Below are positions 37,115-44,489 of a stretch of 44,810 bases of DNA, in pieces. Source of the DNA: Nocardia otitidiscaviarum NBRC 14405 (lineage in GTDB: Bacteria; Actinomycetota; Actinomycetes; Mycobacteriales; Mycobacteriaceae); assembly GCF_000308635.1 (NCBI RefSeq), contig NZ_BAGD01000031.1, positions 1 through 44,810 on the forward strand, written 5' to 3'. The stretch's first letter is position 1; every line of letters starts with the position of its first letter. The notes under the pieces are model-generated. The model did no database searches and had not been told where the DNA came from. It saw only the letters and a program-made list of their open reading frames with translations. The translations under genes and the position numbers were made by a program.

Positions 37115-37657
37115 TCACGCGGGAGCGAGAGGGAGGCGTACCCGACGCGGCGGCCCCCGGCGTCCGACTCCGGAACTCACCAGCAGTCGCGCCGGTACCG
37201 GCCGCTGATCGAAGGCGACGGGCAGTACCCGTCCGGGTGTCACCGGCATCGGCCCGAGCGCGACGATGAACCGGCGCACGCTCGTCACGGCGCGCCGCAA
37301 CCCCACCTCGGCCGCCCGAATCGCGAACGCGCCGACCGGAATCGCCACCAGATGCGCCGCCACCATGCCCGCGCTCAGCCCGTGCTGATGCTGCTGCGGA
37401 GCCAGCGACAGCGCTTCGTGCCCGACGCTCTGCCCGACCGCCAGCATGCCCATGGTCGACAGCACCCCGGCCCGCGGCCGCACCGAGGCCACCACCACGC
37501 CGATCAACCCGCACGCCACGATCAACAGCGCCAACGCCGACCCTCCGACGTCGGTGCTCCCACCCCCGAGCCCGTGGGCCGCCACGGCCACCGCCCCCGA
37601 CGCCGCACCGACGGCGGCCCCTCGCAGGCGCGCGGCGTGATCGGTCGGTGACAGCAC
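37115..37657 (-). CDS. small membrane protein next to the copper chaperone gene
   Basis: A 180-residue membrane protein with about four hydrophobic segments (GAAVGAASGAVAVAAHGLGG, LALLIVACGLIGVVVASV, MGMLAVGQSVGHEAL and MVAAHLVAIPVGAFAIRAAE). Histidines are clustered in and beside the helices (VGHEAL, QQHQHGLS, AAHLVA), which would suit metal handling given the copper-chaperone neighbour. No named family is recognised. The C-terminal 50 residues are basic and proline-rich. The GTG start at 37657 has no ribosome site, but TAGCAT lies six bases upstream on this strand (37664-37669), so a leaderless start is possible. It is the first gene of the leftward copper/peroxidase group. Confidence 0.72.
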   Translation of the reverse strand: MLSPTDHAARLRGAAVGAASGAVAVAAHGLGGGSTDVGGSALALLIVACGLIGVVVASVRPRAGVLSTMGMLAVGQSVGHEALSLAPQQHQHGLSAGMVAAHLVAIPVGAFAIRAAEVGLRRAVTSVRRFIVALGPMPVTPGRVLPVAFDQRPVPARLLVSSGVGRRGPPRRVRLPLAPA

Positions 37658-37663
37658 CCGAAC

Positions 37664-37669
37664 ATGCTA
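37664..37669 (-). promoter_or_regulatory. candidate -10 box of a leaderless transcript
   Basis: On the minus strand TAGCAT is followed by six bases and the GTG at 37657. The spacing matches the other candidate leaderless starts in this window. Confidence 0.3.
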
Positions 37670-37722
37670 CCGACCTCGCCACTGTCGACTTCACCGCAGG
37701 CCGACTCGGCCGGTCTTCCGGC

Positions 37723-37755
37723 TTGACACCGTCATTTTACTCAACAATCATTGAG
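37723..37755 (+). promoter_or_regulatory. ars promoter with overlapping ArsR operator
   Basis: A perfect TTGACA (37723-37728) is followed, 17 bases later, by AATCAT (37746-37751), seven bases before the ATG at 37759. The imperfect palindrome CTCAACAATCATTGAG (37740-37755, 12 of 16 symmetrical positions) covers the -10 box. ArsR proteins typically bind such AT-containing dyads over their own -10 region, so this is probably the self-repression site. Confidence 0.65.
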
Positions 37756-37758
37756 TCA

Positions 37759-38454
37759 ATGAATGCTGAGCGATTGTGGTCGGTGGAACGGCGTGCCGAT
37801 GTGCACGCCGCACTGGCCGACGCCACCCGGCTGCGCATCGTGGACGCCCTGACCGCCGGAGATATGTCGTCCTCGGAGCTGTGCGCGCTGCTGTCGATCC
37901 CGACAAACCTGATGGCACACCACCTGAAGGTGCTCGAACGCGCGGAACTGCTCGAACGCGGCCGGTCCGAGGGGGATCGGCGGCGCAGTTATCTGCGGCT
38001 GGTGCCCGGGTTCGAGGGGAAGCTGCTGCCGCGTGGCGGGTATGCGGCGGCGCGGGTGGTGTTCGTGTGCAGCCGCAATACGGCGCGGTCACAGTTGGCG
38101 GCGGCCGCTTGGGCGCGTCGCAGCACCGTGCCGGTGGTCTCAGCGGGGACCCACCCCGCCGAACGGGTGCATCCGGGCGCGGTGGTCGCGGCCAGGCGGC
38201 ATCGGTTGCCGCTGCGACCGCAGCGGCCGCGCGGCATCGACGGACTCCTTCGCACCGGCGACCTCGTCATCGCCGTCTGCGACAACGCGCACGAGGAGCT
38301 GCCCACCGAGATCGAACGCCTGCACTGGTCGATCCCGGACCCGGTGCGGGCGGGCACGGACGCGGCCTTCGATCACGCGCTCGACCTCATCGCCGACCGC
38401 ATCGAGCGCATCGCCGACACCGTCACACCCGCCGCGGCCGATCCGCACCCCTGA
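37759..38454 (+). CDS. ArsR regulator fused to a low-molecular-weight phosphatase/ArsC domain
   Basis: A 231-residue two-domain protein. Residues 1 to about 90 are an ArsR-type winged helix (LADATRLRIVDALTAG, then SSELCALLSIPTNLMAHHLKVLERAELL with the wing GDRRRSYLRL). From about residue 98 comes a low-molecular-weight tyrosine-phosphatase/arsenate-reductase fold, with P-loop VFVCSRNTARSQ (Cys-x5-Arg), the segment DLVIAVCDNAHEEL and the general-acid region SIPDPV. Regulator-reductase fusions of this kind are known in actinobacterial ars loci. The ATG at 37759 lies seven bases after the -10 box; the frame extends left but crosses the promoter. The next gene is the arsenate reductase, 35 bases on. 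Confidence 0.88.
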   Translation: MNAERLWSVERRADVHAALADATRLRIVDALTAGDMSSSELCALLSIPTNLMAHHLKVLERAELLERGRSEGDRRRSYLRLVPGFEGKLLPRGGYAAARVVFVCSRNTARSQLAAAAWARRSTVPVVSAGTHPAERVHPGAVVAARRHRLPLRPQRPRGIDGLLRTGDLVIAVCDNAHEELPTEIERLHWSIPDPVRAGTDAAFDHALDLIADRIERIADTVTPAAADPHP

Positions 38455-38489
38455 CGTCCAACCCATCCCCTTCACCATCGGAGCCCGCC

Positions 38490-39173
38490 ATGACCGAATC
38501 CCCTCTCGCCGCAGCAGCACACCGGCGCGCGGATCTGTCCATCGACCAGCAGTTGGCGCTGAAAACCGCCGCGACCCGGCTGCACGACGATTTCGCCACC
38601 ATGTTCGGTGTGGAGACCATCGAACGGTTCCTGCACTCCTCCTACGACCAGTTCGCCGGGCATGCGACCGTGGTCAACTTCCTACCTCTGCTGGCGGAAC
38701 GGTTCGCGCGACAGCGGCTGCGGGCGCTCGCTCGCGTGGAGGGCAGGATCGCCGACGGCAAACCCACCGTGCTGTTCCTGTGCACGCACAATGCGGGCCG
38801 CTCCCAGATGGCGCTGGGCTGGTTCACCGAGCTGGCCGGGGACGATGCCGTCGCCTGGTCCGGTGGTTCCGAACCCGGCCGCGAGATCAACCCGGCGGCC
38901 GTCGCGGCCATGGCCGAGGTCGGCATCGACATCTCCGGTGAGTTCCCCAAACCGTGGACCGAGGAGATCGTGCGTGCGGCCGATGTCATCGTCACCATGG
39001 GTTGCGGTGACGCCTGCCCGGTCTATCCCGGTCGCCGCTACGAGGAATGGGTGCTCGACGATCCGGCCGGTGCCGATGTCGCCGCGGTTCGACCGATCCG
39101 CGACGAGATCGAGCAGCGGGTGCGGCGGCTGCTCGGCGAACTCGGTGTCACCGTCGCGGACCGACGCACCTAG
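38490..39173 (+). CDS. arsC: arsenate reductase with N-terminal helical domain
   Basis: A 227-residue actinobacterial arsenate reductase. An N-terminal helical bundle (about residues 15-85: ALKTAATRLHDDFATMFG, VETIERFLHSSYDQF and so on) precedes a low-molecular-weight-phosphatase fold. That fold has the P-loop VLFLCTHNAGRSQMA (nucleophilic Cys, Cys-x5-Arg) and a second conserved block VTMGCGDACPVYPGRRYEEW. Related enzymes from corynebacteria and mycobacteria use mycothiol and mycoredoxin, or thioredoxin, to recycle the cysteine. The ATG at 38490 has GGAG just upstream. No ArsB or Acr3 efflux gene accompanies it here, so the arsenite made must leave by a pump encoded elsewhere. Its 3' end overlaps the opposing SGNH gene by four bases. 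Confidence 0.92.
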   Translation: MTESPLAAAAHRRADLSIDQQLALKTAATRLHDDFATMFGVETIERFLHSSYDQFAGHATVVNFLPLLAERFARQRLRALARVEGRIADGKPTVLFLCTHNAGRSQMALGWFTELAGDDAVAWSGGSEPGREINPAAVAAMAEVGIDISGEFPKPWTEEIVRAADVIVTMGCGDACPVYPGRRYEEWVLDDPAGADVAAVRPIRDEIEQRVRRLLGELGVTVADRRT

Positions 39174-40003
39174 TGTTGCGCGTCGAGTGTCTCCGCACGC
39201 TGCGCCGCGGGCGGATGCGGGTGGACCGGGGTGAGGGTGGGGCGTTTGGCGGTGACGACGTCGCCGGAGGAGCGGCCGCGTAGTCGACGCGCCACCCAGG
39301 GCGCGAAATGGTAGGCGGTCCAACGGAATTCGGCGGCGAGCAGGGCGTCGATACCGCGCTGCTCCGGGGGTAGCGGGTCTCGCCAGGTGCTGTCCGCGCC
39401 GGGCAGGCGCAGGGTGTCGGCGAGGGCGCGGGCGACCAGGTCGTGGCCGAGCGGGCTCAGATGCAGGCGGTCCTCGGCCCACACTCGCCGATGGGTGGTT
39501 GCGGCCACCGGTTCGAAGTCCACCAGGGTGACGGCGTGGCGGGCGGCCAGGGTGCGCACGGCGGCGTTCATGGCGCGGATGCGGCCCGACAGCGGGCGCG
39601 CGATCGGGGTGATCGCGCCGATATCAGGGTAGGTGAAGGTGACCACGTGCGCGCCCACCGCCCGCAGCGCGGTGATCATGGCCTCGATGTCGGCGAGGGT
39701 CGCGTCCATGGCGAAGGACGGTCGCACCAGGTCGTTCATCCCGGCCATGACGGTGGCCAGATCGGGGCGCAGAGCCAGCGCGGGGGCGAGTTGTTCGGCG
39801 CGGATGCGGGCCGCCAGCCGACCGCGCACGGCCAGATTGGCGTAGTGCACGTCCGGTGTGCTCGCGGCGAGCAGGGTCGCGAACCGGTCGGCCCAGCCGC
39901 GGAATCCGCCCATACCGTCGGGGTCGCCGATCCCCTCGGTCTGGCTGTCTCCCAGGGCGACGAAGCGGGTGAAGGGGGTTGGCGCGTGGAGTGTCCGGTC
40001 CAT
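39170..40003 (-). CDS. SGNH/GDSL-family hydrolase (second copy)
   Basis: A 277-residue esterase-like enzyme. Block I is RFVALGDSQTEGIGD with the nucleophilic serine, block III is MAGMNDLVRPSF, and block V is EDRLHLSPLGHDLVA. Compared with the SGNH protein at 33253-33936 it has the same core and an extra 50-residue C-terminal extension (about residues 225-277) that is basic and proline-rich and may contact the membrane. No signal peptide. AAGGAG precedes the ATG. The stop overlaps that of arsC (a shared CTAG). It faces away from the OmpR-type regulator. Confidence 0.9.
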   Translation of the reverse strand: MDRTLHAPTPFTRFVALGDSQTEGIGDPDGMGGFRGWADRFATLLAASTPDVHYANLAVRGRLAARIRAEQLAPALALRPDLATVMAGMNDLVRPSFAMDATLADIEAMITALRAVGAHVVTFTYPDIGAITPIARPLSGRIRAMNAAVRTLAARHAVTLVDFEPVAATTHRRVWAEDRLHLSPLGHDLVARALADTLRLPGADSTWRDPLPPEQRGIDALLAAEFRWTAYHFAPWVARRLRGRSSGDVVTAKRPTLTPVHPHPPAAQRAETLDAQH

Positions 40004-40108
40004 CGTCGCTCCTTCGAAGCGGGTGCGCGAACAGAATACGCAGGCGAGGGCGACATCGTCTCCACAAGATCTTCACATGCGGTGCGAACCATCTCCACGG
40101 CGACTGCA

Positions 40109-40114
40109 TAGGGT
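40109..40114 (+). promoter_or_regulatory. candidate -10 box of a leaderless transcript
   Basis: TAGGGT, the same hexamer as at the 1167 kinase gene, is followed by seven bases and the ATG at 40122. The only purine-rich sequence upstream is the box itself, so the message is probably leaderless. Confidence 0.4.
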
Positions 40115-40121
40115 CACCTGC

Positions 40122-40808
40122 ATGGAACAGCAGCAGCGGGGCGGGCGGCGCATCCTCGTGGTGGAGGACGAGCCGACGATCGCGGAATCCATCGCGGTGC
40201 GGTTGCGCGCCGAAGGGTTCACCGTGGACCTGGCCCACGACGGGCCGGCCGCGGTGAGCAGCGCCGAACGCCTGGACCCGGATCTGATCGTGCTCGATGT
40301 CATGCTCCCCGGCTTCGACGGGCTGGAGGTGTGCCGGCGGGTGCAGGCGCGGCGGCCGGTGCCGGTGCTCATGCTCACCGCCCGCGCCGACGAGACCGAT
40401 ATGCTCGTCGGCCTCGGCGTCGGCGCGGACGACTACCTGACCAAGCCGTTCTCCATGCGGGTGCTGACCGCGCGCGTGCACGCCCTGCTGCGCCGCGTGG
40501 ACCGCACCGCCGAGCGCGGCGCCACCATCCTGGTCGGCGATCTGCGCATCGATGTCGACCAGCGGCGGGTGTGGCGCGCGGACGCCGAAACCCAGCTCAC
40601 CCCACTGGAATTCGAACTACTGGTGCACCTCGCCCGCCGCCCGCGCACCGTCCTGGCCCGCGAACGCCTGCTCAGCGAGGTGTGGGGGTGGGCCGACGCT
40701 TCCGGTACCCGCGCGGTCGACAGCCATATCAAGGCCCTGCGCCGCAAACTCGGCGCGGATCTCATTCGCACCGTGCACGGTGTCGGATACGCGTTGGAGG
40801 CGCGATGA
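40122..40808 (+). CDS. OmpR-family response regulator
   Basis: A 228-residue two-component regulator. The receiver domain has the acidic pair in VVEDEP, the phosphoacceptor Asp59 (LIVLDVMLPG), the threonine of MLTARAD and Lys108 (YLTKPF). The C-terminal winged helix of the Trans_reg_C family starts near residue 135 (VGDLRIDVDQRRVW) and includes LTPLEFELLVHLARRP and the recognition helix SGTRAVDSHIKALRRKLG. The start at 40122 is supported by domain position and the -10 box; the frame is open further left but that part is not coding. The stop overlaps the kinase start (ATGA), so the two are translationally coupled. Confidence 0.95.
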   Translation: MEQQQRGGRRILVVEDEPTIAESIAVRLRAEGFTVDLAHDGPAAVSSAERLDPDLIVLDVMLPGFDGLEVCRRVQARRPVPVLMLTARADETDMLVGLGVGADDYLTKPFSMRVLTARVHALLRRVDRTAERGATILVGDLRIDVDQRRVWRADAETQLTPLEFELLVHLARRPRTVLARERLLSEVWGWADASGTRAVDSHIKALRRKLGADLIRTVHGVGYALEAR

Positions 40809-41872
40809 GTCGCATCGGCGCGAGCTGCGCGGCGCGGCTGCGGGAGTTCACCGACCGGCTGGGGGAGCGGCTGCCGCGCCCGCTGGACCGGGTGCGGTCG
40901 ATCAAGCTGAAGCTCGCGATTCTGATGGTCGGTTCGGGGGCGGTGGCGTTCGGGTTCTTCGCGGTGCGCATCGGCTGGCTGCCGCCGCGCACCACCATCG
41001 CCGCGACCCTGATCGCGCTGGCCCTGTCGCAGGTGTTGGCGCACGGGATGACGCGCCCACTGCGGGAGATGACCGCCGCCGCCAAACGCATGGCCCAGGG
41101 CGACTATTCGCGGCGGGTGCGCGCCACCTCCCGGGACGAGGTGGGGCAGCTGGCGGAGGCGTTCAACCAGATGGCCGCCGATCTCGCCACCGCCGACCAG
41201 CAGCGCCGCGACTTCATCGCCAATGTGTCGCATGAGCTGCGCACCCCGATCACGGCCCTGGGCGCGGTGCTGGAGAACCTGGTGGACGGCGTCTCCGAAC
41301 CCGATCCGGCGACCCTGCGCACCGCCCTCGCCCAGACCGAGCGGTTGAGCCTGCTGGTCTCGGAGCTGCTCGCGCTGTCCAGCGTGGAGGCGGGCGCGGT
41401 GCGGCTGGAGATCGAACGGGTTCCGCTCGCTCCGCTGGTGAAAGAGGTCGTCGCCGAGGCCGAGGTGGTCGCCACCGCTGTCGACCGCGACACCCGTTTC
41501 ACCGTCGACGTGGACCCCGACCTCACCGTCCTCGCCGATCCGGCCCGCCTGCACCAGGTGCTGATCAACCTGTGCGACAACGCCATCCGGCACGGTCCGG
41601 TCGGCGGTGAAGTGCGGGTCAGCGCGCGGGCGGGACGTGACCAGCTCACCATCGAGGTCCGCGACGACGGCCCCGGCATCCCCCCGGCGCAGCGCTCCCG
41701 CATCTTCGAACGCTTCACCCGCGGCGGCGCCACCGACGGCGGGGGCACCGGCCTCGGTCTCGCCATCGCCCGCTGGATCGTGGACCTGCACGGCGGCACC
41801 ATCACCGTCGCCGACCCGGGCTCCCGCATCCGCATCACCCTGCCCGACCCCCGTCTCACCACAACCGACTGA
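40805..41872 (+). CDS. HAMP-domain sensor histidine kinase
   Basis: A 355-residue membrane kinase paired with the OmpR-type regulator. Two membrane helices (about residues 35-55 and 62-80) are separated by only a few residues, so there is almost no external sensor domain. A HAMP linker follows (MTRPLREMTAAAKRMAQGDYSRRV). The HisKA domain has His143 in FIANVSHELRTP. The ATPase domain shows the N-box LINLCDNAIRHG, the G1 box DDGPGIP, the F-box RIFERFTRG and the G2 box GTGLGLAIARWIVDLHGG. Short-loop kinases of this type often sense membrane state or take input from a partner membrane protein; the large membrane protein directly downstream is a possible partner (inference). Confidence 0.95.
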   Translation: MSRIGASCAARLREFTDRLGERLPRPLDRVRSIKLKLAILMVGSGAVAFGFFAVRIGWLPPRTTIAATLIALALSQVLAHGMTRPLREMTAAAKRMAQGDYSRRVRATSRDEVGQLAEAFNQMAADLATADQQRRDFIANVSHELRTPITALGAVLENLVDGVSEPDPATLRTALAQTERLSLLVSELLALSSVEAGAVRLEIERVPLAPLVKEVVAEAEVVATAVDRDTRFTVDVDPDLTVLADPARLHQVLINLCDNAIRHGPVGGEVRVSARAGRDQLTIEVRDDGPGIPPAQRSRIFERFTRGGATDGGGTGLGLAIARWIVDLHGGTITVADPGSRIRITLPDPRLTTTD

Positions 41873-41944
41873 CCCACACCCGACCGCGAACCCGCCGCAA
41901 TATCGCGTCCGGGGCGGTCCCGCACACCCTGGGAGGGAATATCC

Positions 41945-44035
41945 ATGCCGGAGAATCCAGCCGACGACAGCTCGACAGTGCCGGTCGAACAGAATGACTC
42001 GACCGCATCCGGAAACGGTCGCGAGACCGCTGCTGCCGCGCCGACCGTCGTCGCCACGACCGAATCCGCCGGAGACCGGATCGTCGGTGCGGCGGCGGTC
42101 GAGCGGCACGCCGCATCGGCGGACGCAGCTCGCGCCGACTCACCGCCCGCCACCGTTGCGGCGACCGGACATCGCCCCGCGGTGGGCACTCCCGCATCGA
42201 ACAGCGGTACGGGCGTCACCGGGACCGCGGTCGACTCCGCCGCGAAGCAACCCCCGACCGCTGCCCGGGTGGCGTTCCCGCGGGGCGTTCTGTCCGCCAC
42301 GGCCCTGAGCGGTGTGGCGGCGGCGCTGTTCGTCCCGGTGGACCGTCCGGGCATCGGCTGGCTGCTCACCGGACTGATCGTCGCGGCCACCATCGTCACG
42401 GTGGACTACGCGGCGCGGCGTTCGACGAACCGGTCCGCGCGGACGAGCGGCGATGGTGCGCTCGCCGTCACGGTGAACTCCGGTCGCCCGGAGATGCCCG
42501 AGAATAAGACGACCGAAGAGGCGGTAACCCTGGCCGCCGTCGCGCCTGCCGAGAGTTCCGCTCCGCAGCGCACTGTGCCTACTGGGAATCCCGCCGCCTC
42601 GACAAGCACGGCCCAGCCGAAACCAGCCGAAACGTCGGGGTCCGCCGTGCGGGTTGTCGATTCCGAGCACCCATCCGCCGCTGCATTCGCGGGCGGTGCA
42701 TCCACTCGCACCACCGATGGGGCGGCGACTTCATCGAGTATGTCTGAAACCCGCACTCGCACAACAACTCCCATATCGGGCGGTGAGCAGCCCGAGGTTG
42801 GGGCGAGCGCATCACCGTTCTGGTTCGGGGCGCGGGTGTGGTGGTCGGCGCTCGCGCTGGCACTGCTGGCGGTCGGGGCGTTCCGCGCCTCGGAATGGCT
42901 GTTCATCCTGTGTGTCCTCACCGCCGGTGTGGTCGCCTCGCTGGCCGTGGTGCGACGCTCCGCGCACGGTGTGGTGTTCGAGATGGCGGCCGTGCCGCTG
43001 ACGGCGCTGCTGTTCGCGGTGCCGTGGCTGTATCACGGGGTGACGCGGGTGCGGCGGGCGCGGATGTCCTCGCAGCAGCGGGTGTGGTGGTCGGCGTTGG
43101 TGACCGTCGCACTGCTGGTGGTGTTCGTACCGCTGCTGGCGGGCGCGGACGCGGTCTTCGCGACCCTGGTGGACGGTGTGCTGCCCAGTATGGACGCGGC
43201 CGAGCTGTGGCGGTGGGTGCTGCTGTTCCTGCTCGCGGCGCTGGGTACGGCCGGTGCGCTGTACCTGCTGGCGGCCCCGCCGCCGGCCGCGGGCACGGTG
43301 GTGCGGCAGCGGGTGTCGCGGCGGCTGACACGGCTGGAGTGGGCGCTGCCGGTGGGCGCGCTGACGATGCTGTTCGCGGTGTTCGTGGGCACCCAGCTGG
43401 CGGTGCTGTTCGGCGGCGACGACTACGTGCAGCGCACCGCCGACCTCACCTACGCGGAGTACGCGCGCAGCGGATTCTGGCAGCTGTCGGCGGTCAGCGT
43501 CCTCACCCTCGCCGTCATCACGGTCGTCCAGCGATGGGCCGCCCGCGACACGGTCGCCGACCGCGCCTGGCTGCGGGTCGCGCTGGCGGCGGTGAGCGTG
43601 CTGACCCTGGTGATCGTGGCGTCGGCGCTGTCGCGCATGTGGACCTATCAGCAGGCGTACGGATTCACCGTGCTGCGACTGCTGGTGGAGGTGTTCGAAC
43701 TGTGGATCGCCGCGGTCTACCTGCTGGTGCTGGCCAGTCTGGTGCGGCTGCGGCAGGGGTGGCTGCCGCGCGCGGCGGTCGGCGCGGCCGCCGCCACCCT
43801 GCTGGCGTTGGCGATCATGAATCCGGAACGGCTCATCGCCGACCGCAATATCGACCGCTGGGAAGCCGGAAAGAGTCTGGACACCGACTATCTGAACGAC
43901 CTGTCCGCCGACGTGCTGCCCGCCGCGGACCGGCTGCCGGACGCGCTGCGCCGCGAGGTGGTCGGGCCGATCGTCCTGCGGCTCGACGACGACACCTGGC
44001 GGGACTGGAACCTGTCCCGCGCCAACGCCCGGTAG
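41945..44035 (+). CDS. large membrane protein with C-terminal DUF4153/DUF4173-like domain
   Basis: A 696-residue membrane protein. The first 100 or so residues and residues 155-285 are low-complexity Ala/Thr/Ser/Glu/Pro sequence, around a hydrophobic pair at about residues 110-160 (LSATALSGVAAALFVP, IGWLLTGLIVAATIVTV). From about residue 290 there are nine or ten membrane helices. The C-terminal part matches the DUF4153/DUF4173 type, with the motif DLTYAEYARSGFWQLSAVSVL and the ending RNIDRWEAGKSLDTDYLNDLSADVLPAADRL. The function of the family is unknown. GGGAGGG precedes the ATG. The gene follows the two-component pair by 72 bases and is probably cotranscribed or controlled by it. Its stop is five bases from the end of the opposing NTF2-like gene. 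Confidence 0.88.
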   Translation: MPENPADDSSTVPVEQNDSTASGNGRETAAAAPTVVATTESAGDRIVGAAAVERHAASADAARADSPPATVAATGHRPAVGTPASNSGTGVTGTAVDSAAKQPPTAARVAFPRGVLSATALSGVAAALFVPVDRPGIGWLLTGLIVAATIVTVDYAARRSTNRSARTSGDGALAVTVNSGRPEMPENKTTEEAVTLAAVAPAESSAPQRTVPTGNPAASTSTAQPKPAETSGSAVRVVDSEHPSAAAFAGGASTRTTDGAATSSSMSETRTRTTTPISGGEQPEVGASASPFWFGARVWWSALALALLAVGAFRASEWLFILCVLTAGVVASLAVVRRSAHGVVFEMAAVPLTALLFAVPWLYHGVTRVRRARMSSQQRVWWSALVTVALLVVFVPLLAGADAVFATLVDGVLPSMDAAELWRWVLLFLLAALGTAGALYLLAAPPPAAGTVVRQRVSRRLTRLEWALPVGALTMLFAVFVGTQLAVLFGGDDYVQRTADLTYAEYARSGFWQLSAVSVLTLAVITVVQRWAARDTVADRAWLRVALAAVSVLTLVIVASALSRMWTYQQAYGFTVLRLLVEVFELWIAAVYLLVLASLVRLRQGWLPRAAVGAAAATLLALAIMNPERLIADRNIDRWEAGKSLDTDYLNDLSADVLPAADRLPDALRREVVGPIVLRLDDDTWRDWNLSRANAR

Positions 44036-44040
44036 TCCGC

Positions 44041-44430
44041 TCAGGTGCGGCGCGGCGATGCGGCGAAGTTCGGGGTGAGCGCGGTGACCGAGCCCAGCCA
44101 GCGGCCGTCGCGCCGCACGAAGACGTTCGTGGCCCATTCATCGGCCCCGAACGGGTGCCCCAGCCAGGTGCCCGCATTGGTGCCGTGCGTGATGACCACC
44201 GCCGCATCGCCGAACCTCCGCACCTCCAGCACCTCGAGCTCCATCGCGGTGTGCACCAGTTCGCCCGCCGCGACAAGCGCGAGGAACCGGTCACGGTGCC
44301 CGATCCCGCCCTCGGGACCCAACAGCAACCAATCCGGGGTGGCGAACCAGCCGATCCTGTCGGCGTCGTTGTCGACGATGGCGCTCGCCCATTCGTCCAT
44401 GATCGACTGGAATTCTCGCTGCGCGTCCAT
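44041..44430 (-). CDS. NTF2-like (DUF4440/SnoaL-type) protein
   Basis: A 129-residue single-domain protein with the cone-shaped NTF2-like fold. The N-terminal helix motif QREFQSIMDEWASAIVDNDADRIGWFATPDWLLLGPEGG is typical of DUF4440, and alternating beta strands follow (ELEVLEVRRFGDAAVVITHG, TNVFVRRDGRWLGSVTALTP). Members bind small hydrophobic ligands or act as isomerases; the ligand is unknown. The ATG at 44430 fits the domain start. The open frame continues upstream but overlaps the neighbouring flavin oxidoreductase in another frame, so the longer form is not real. Confidence 0.87.
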   Translation of the reverse strand: MDAQREFQSIMDEWASAIVDNDADRIGWFATPDWLLLGPEGGIGHRDRFLALVAAGELVHTAMELEVLEVRRFGDAAVVITHGTNAGTWLGHPFGADEWATNVFVRRDGRWLGSVTALTPNFAASPRRT

Positions 44431-44489
44431 CCGGCAAGCATCGCGCCGCACGCGCCCCGGTGGCTTGGACGAATGGGAACCCGCCGCGG

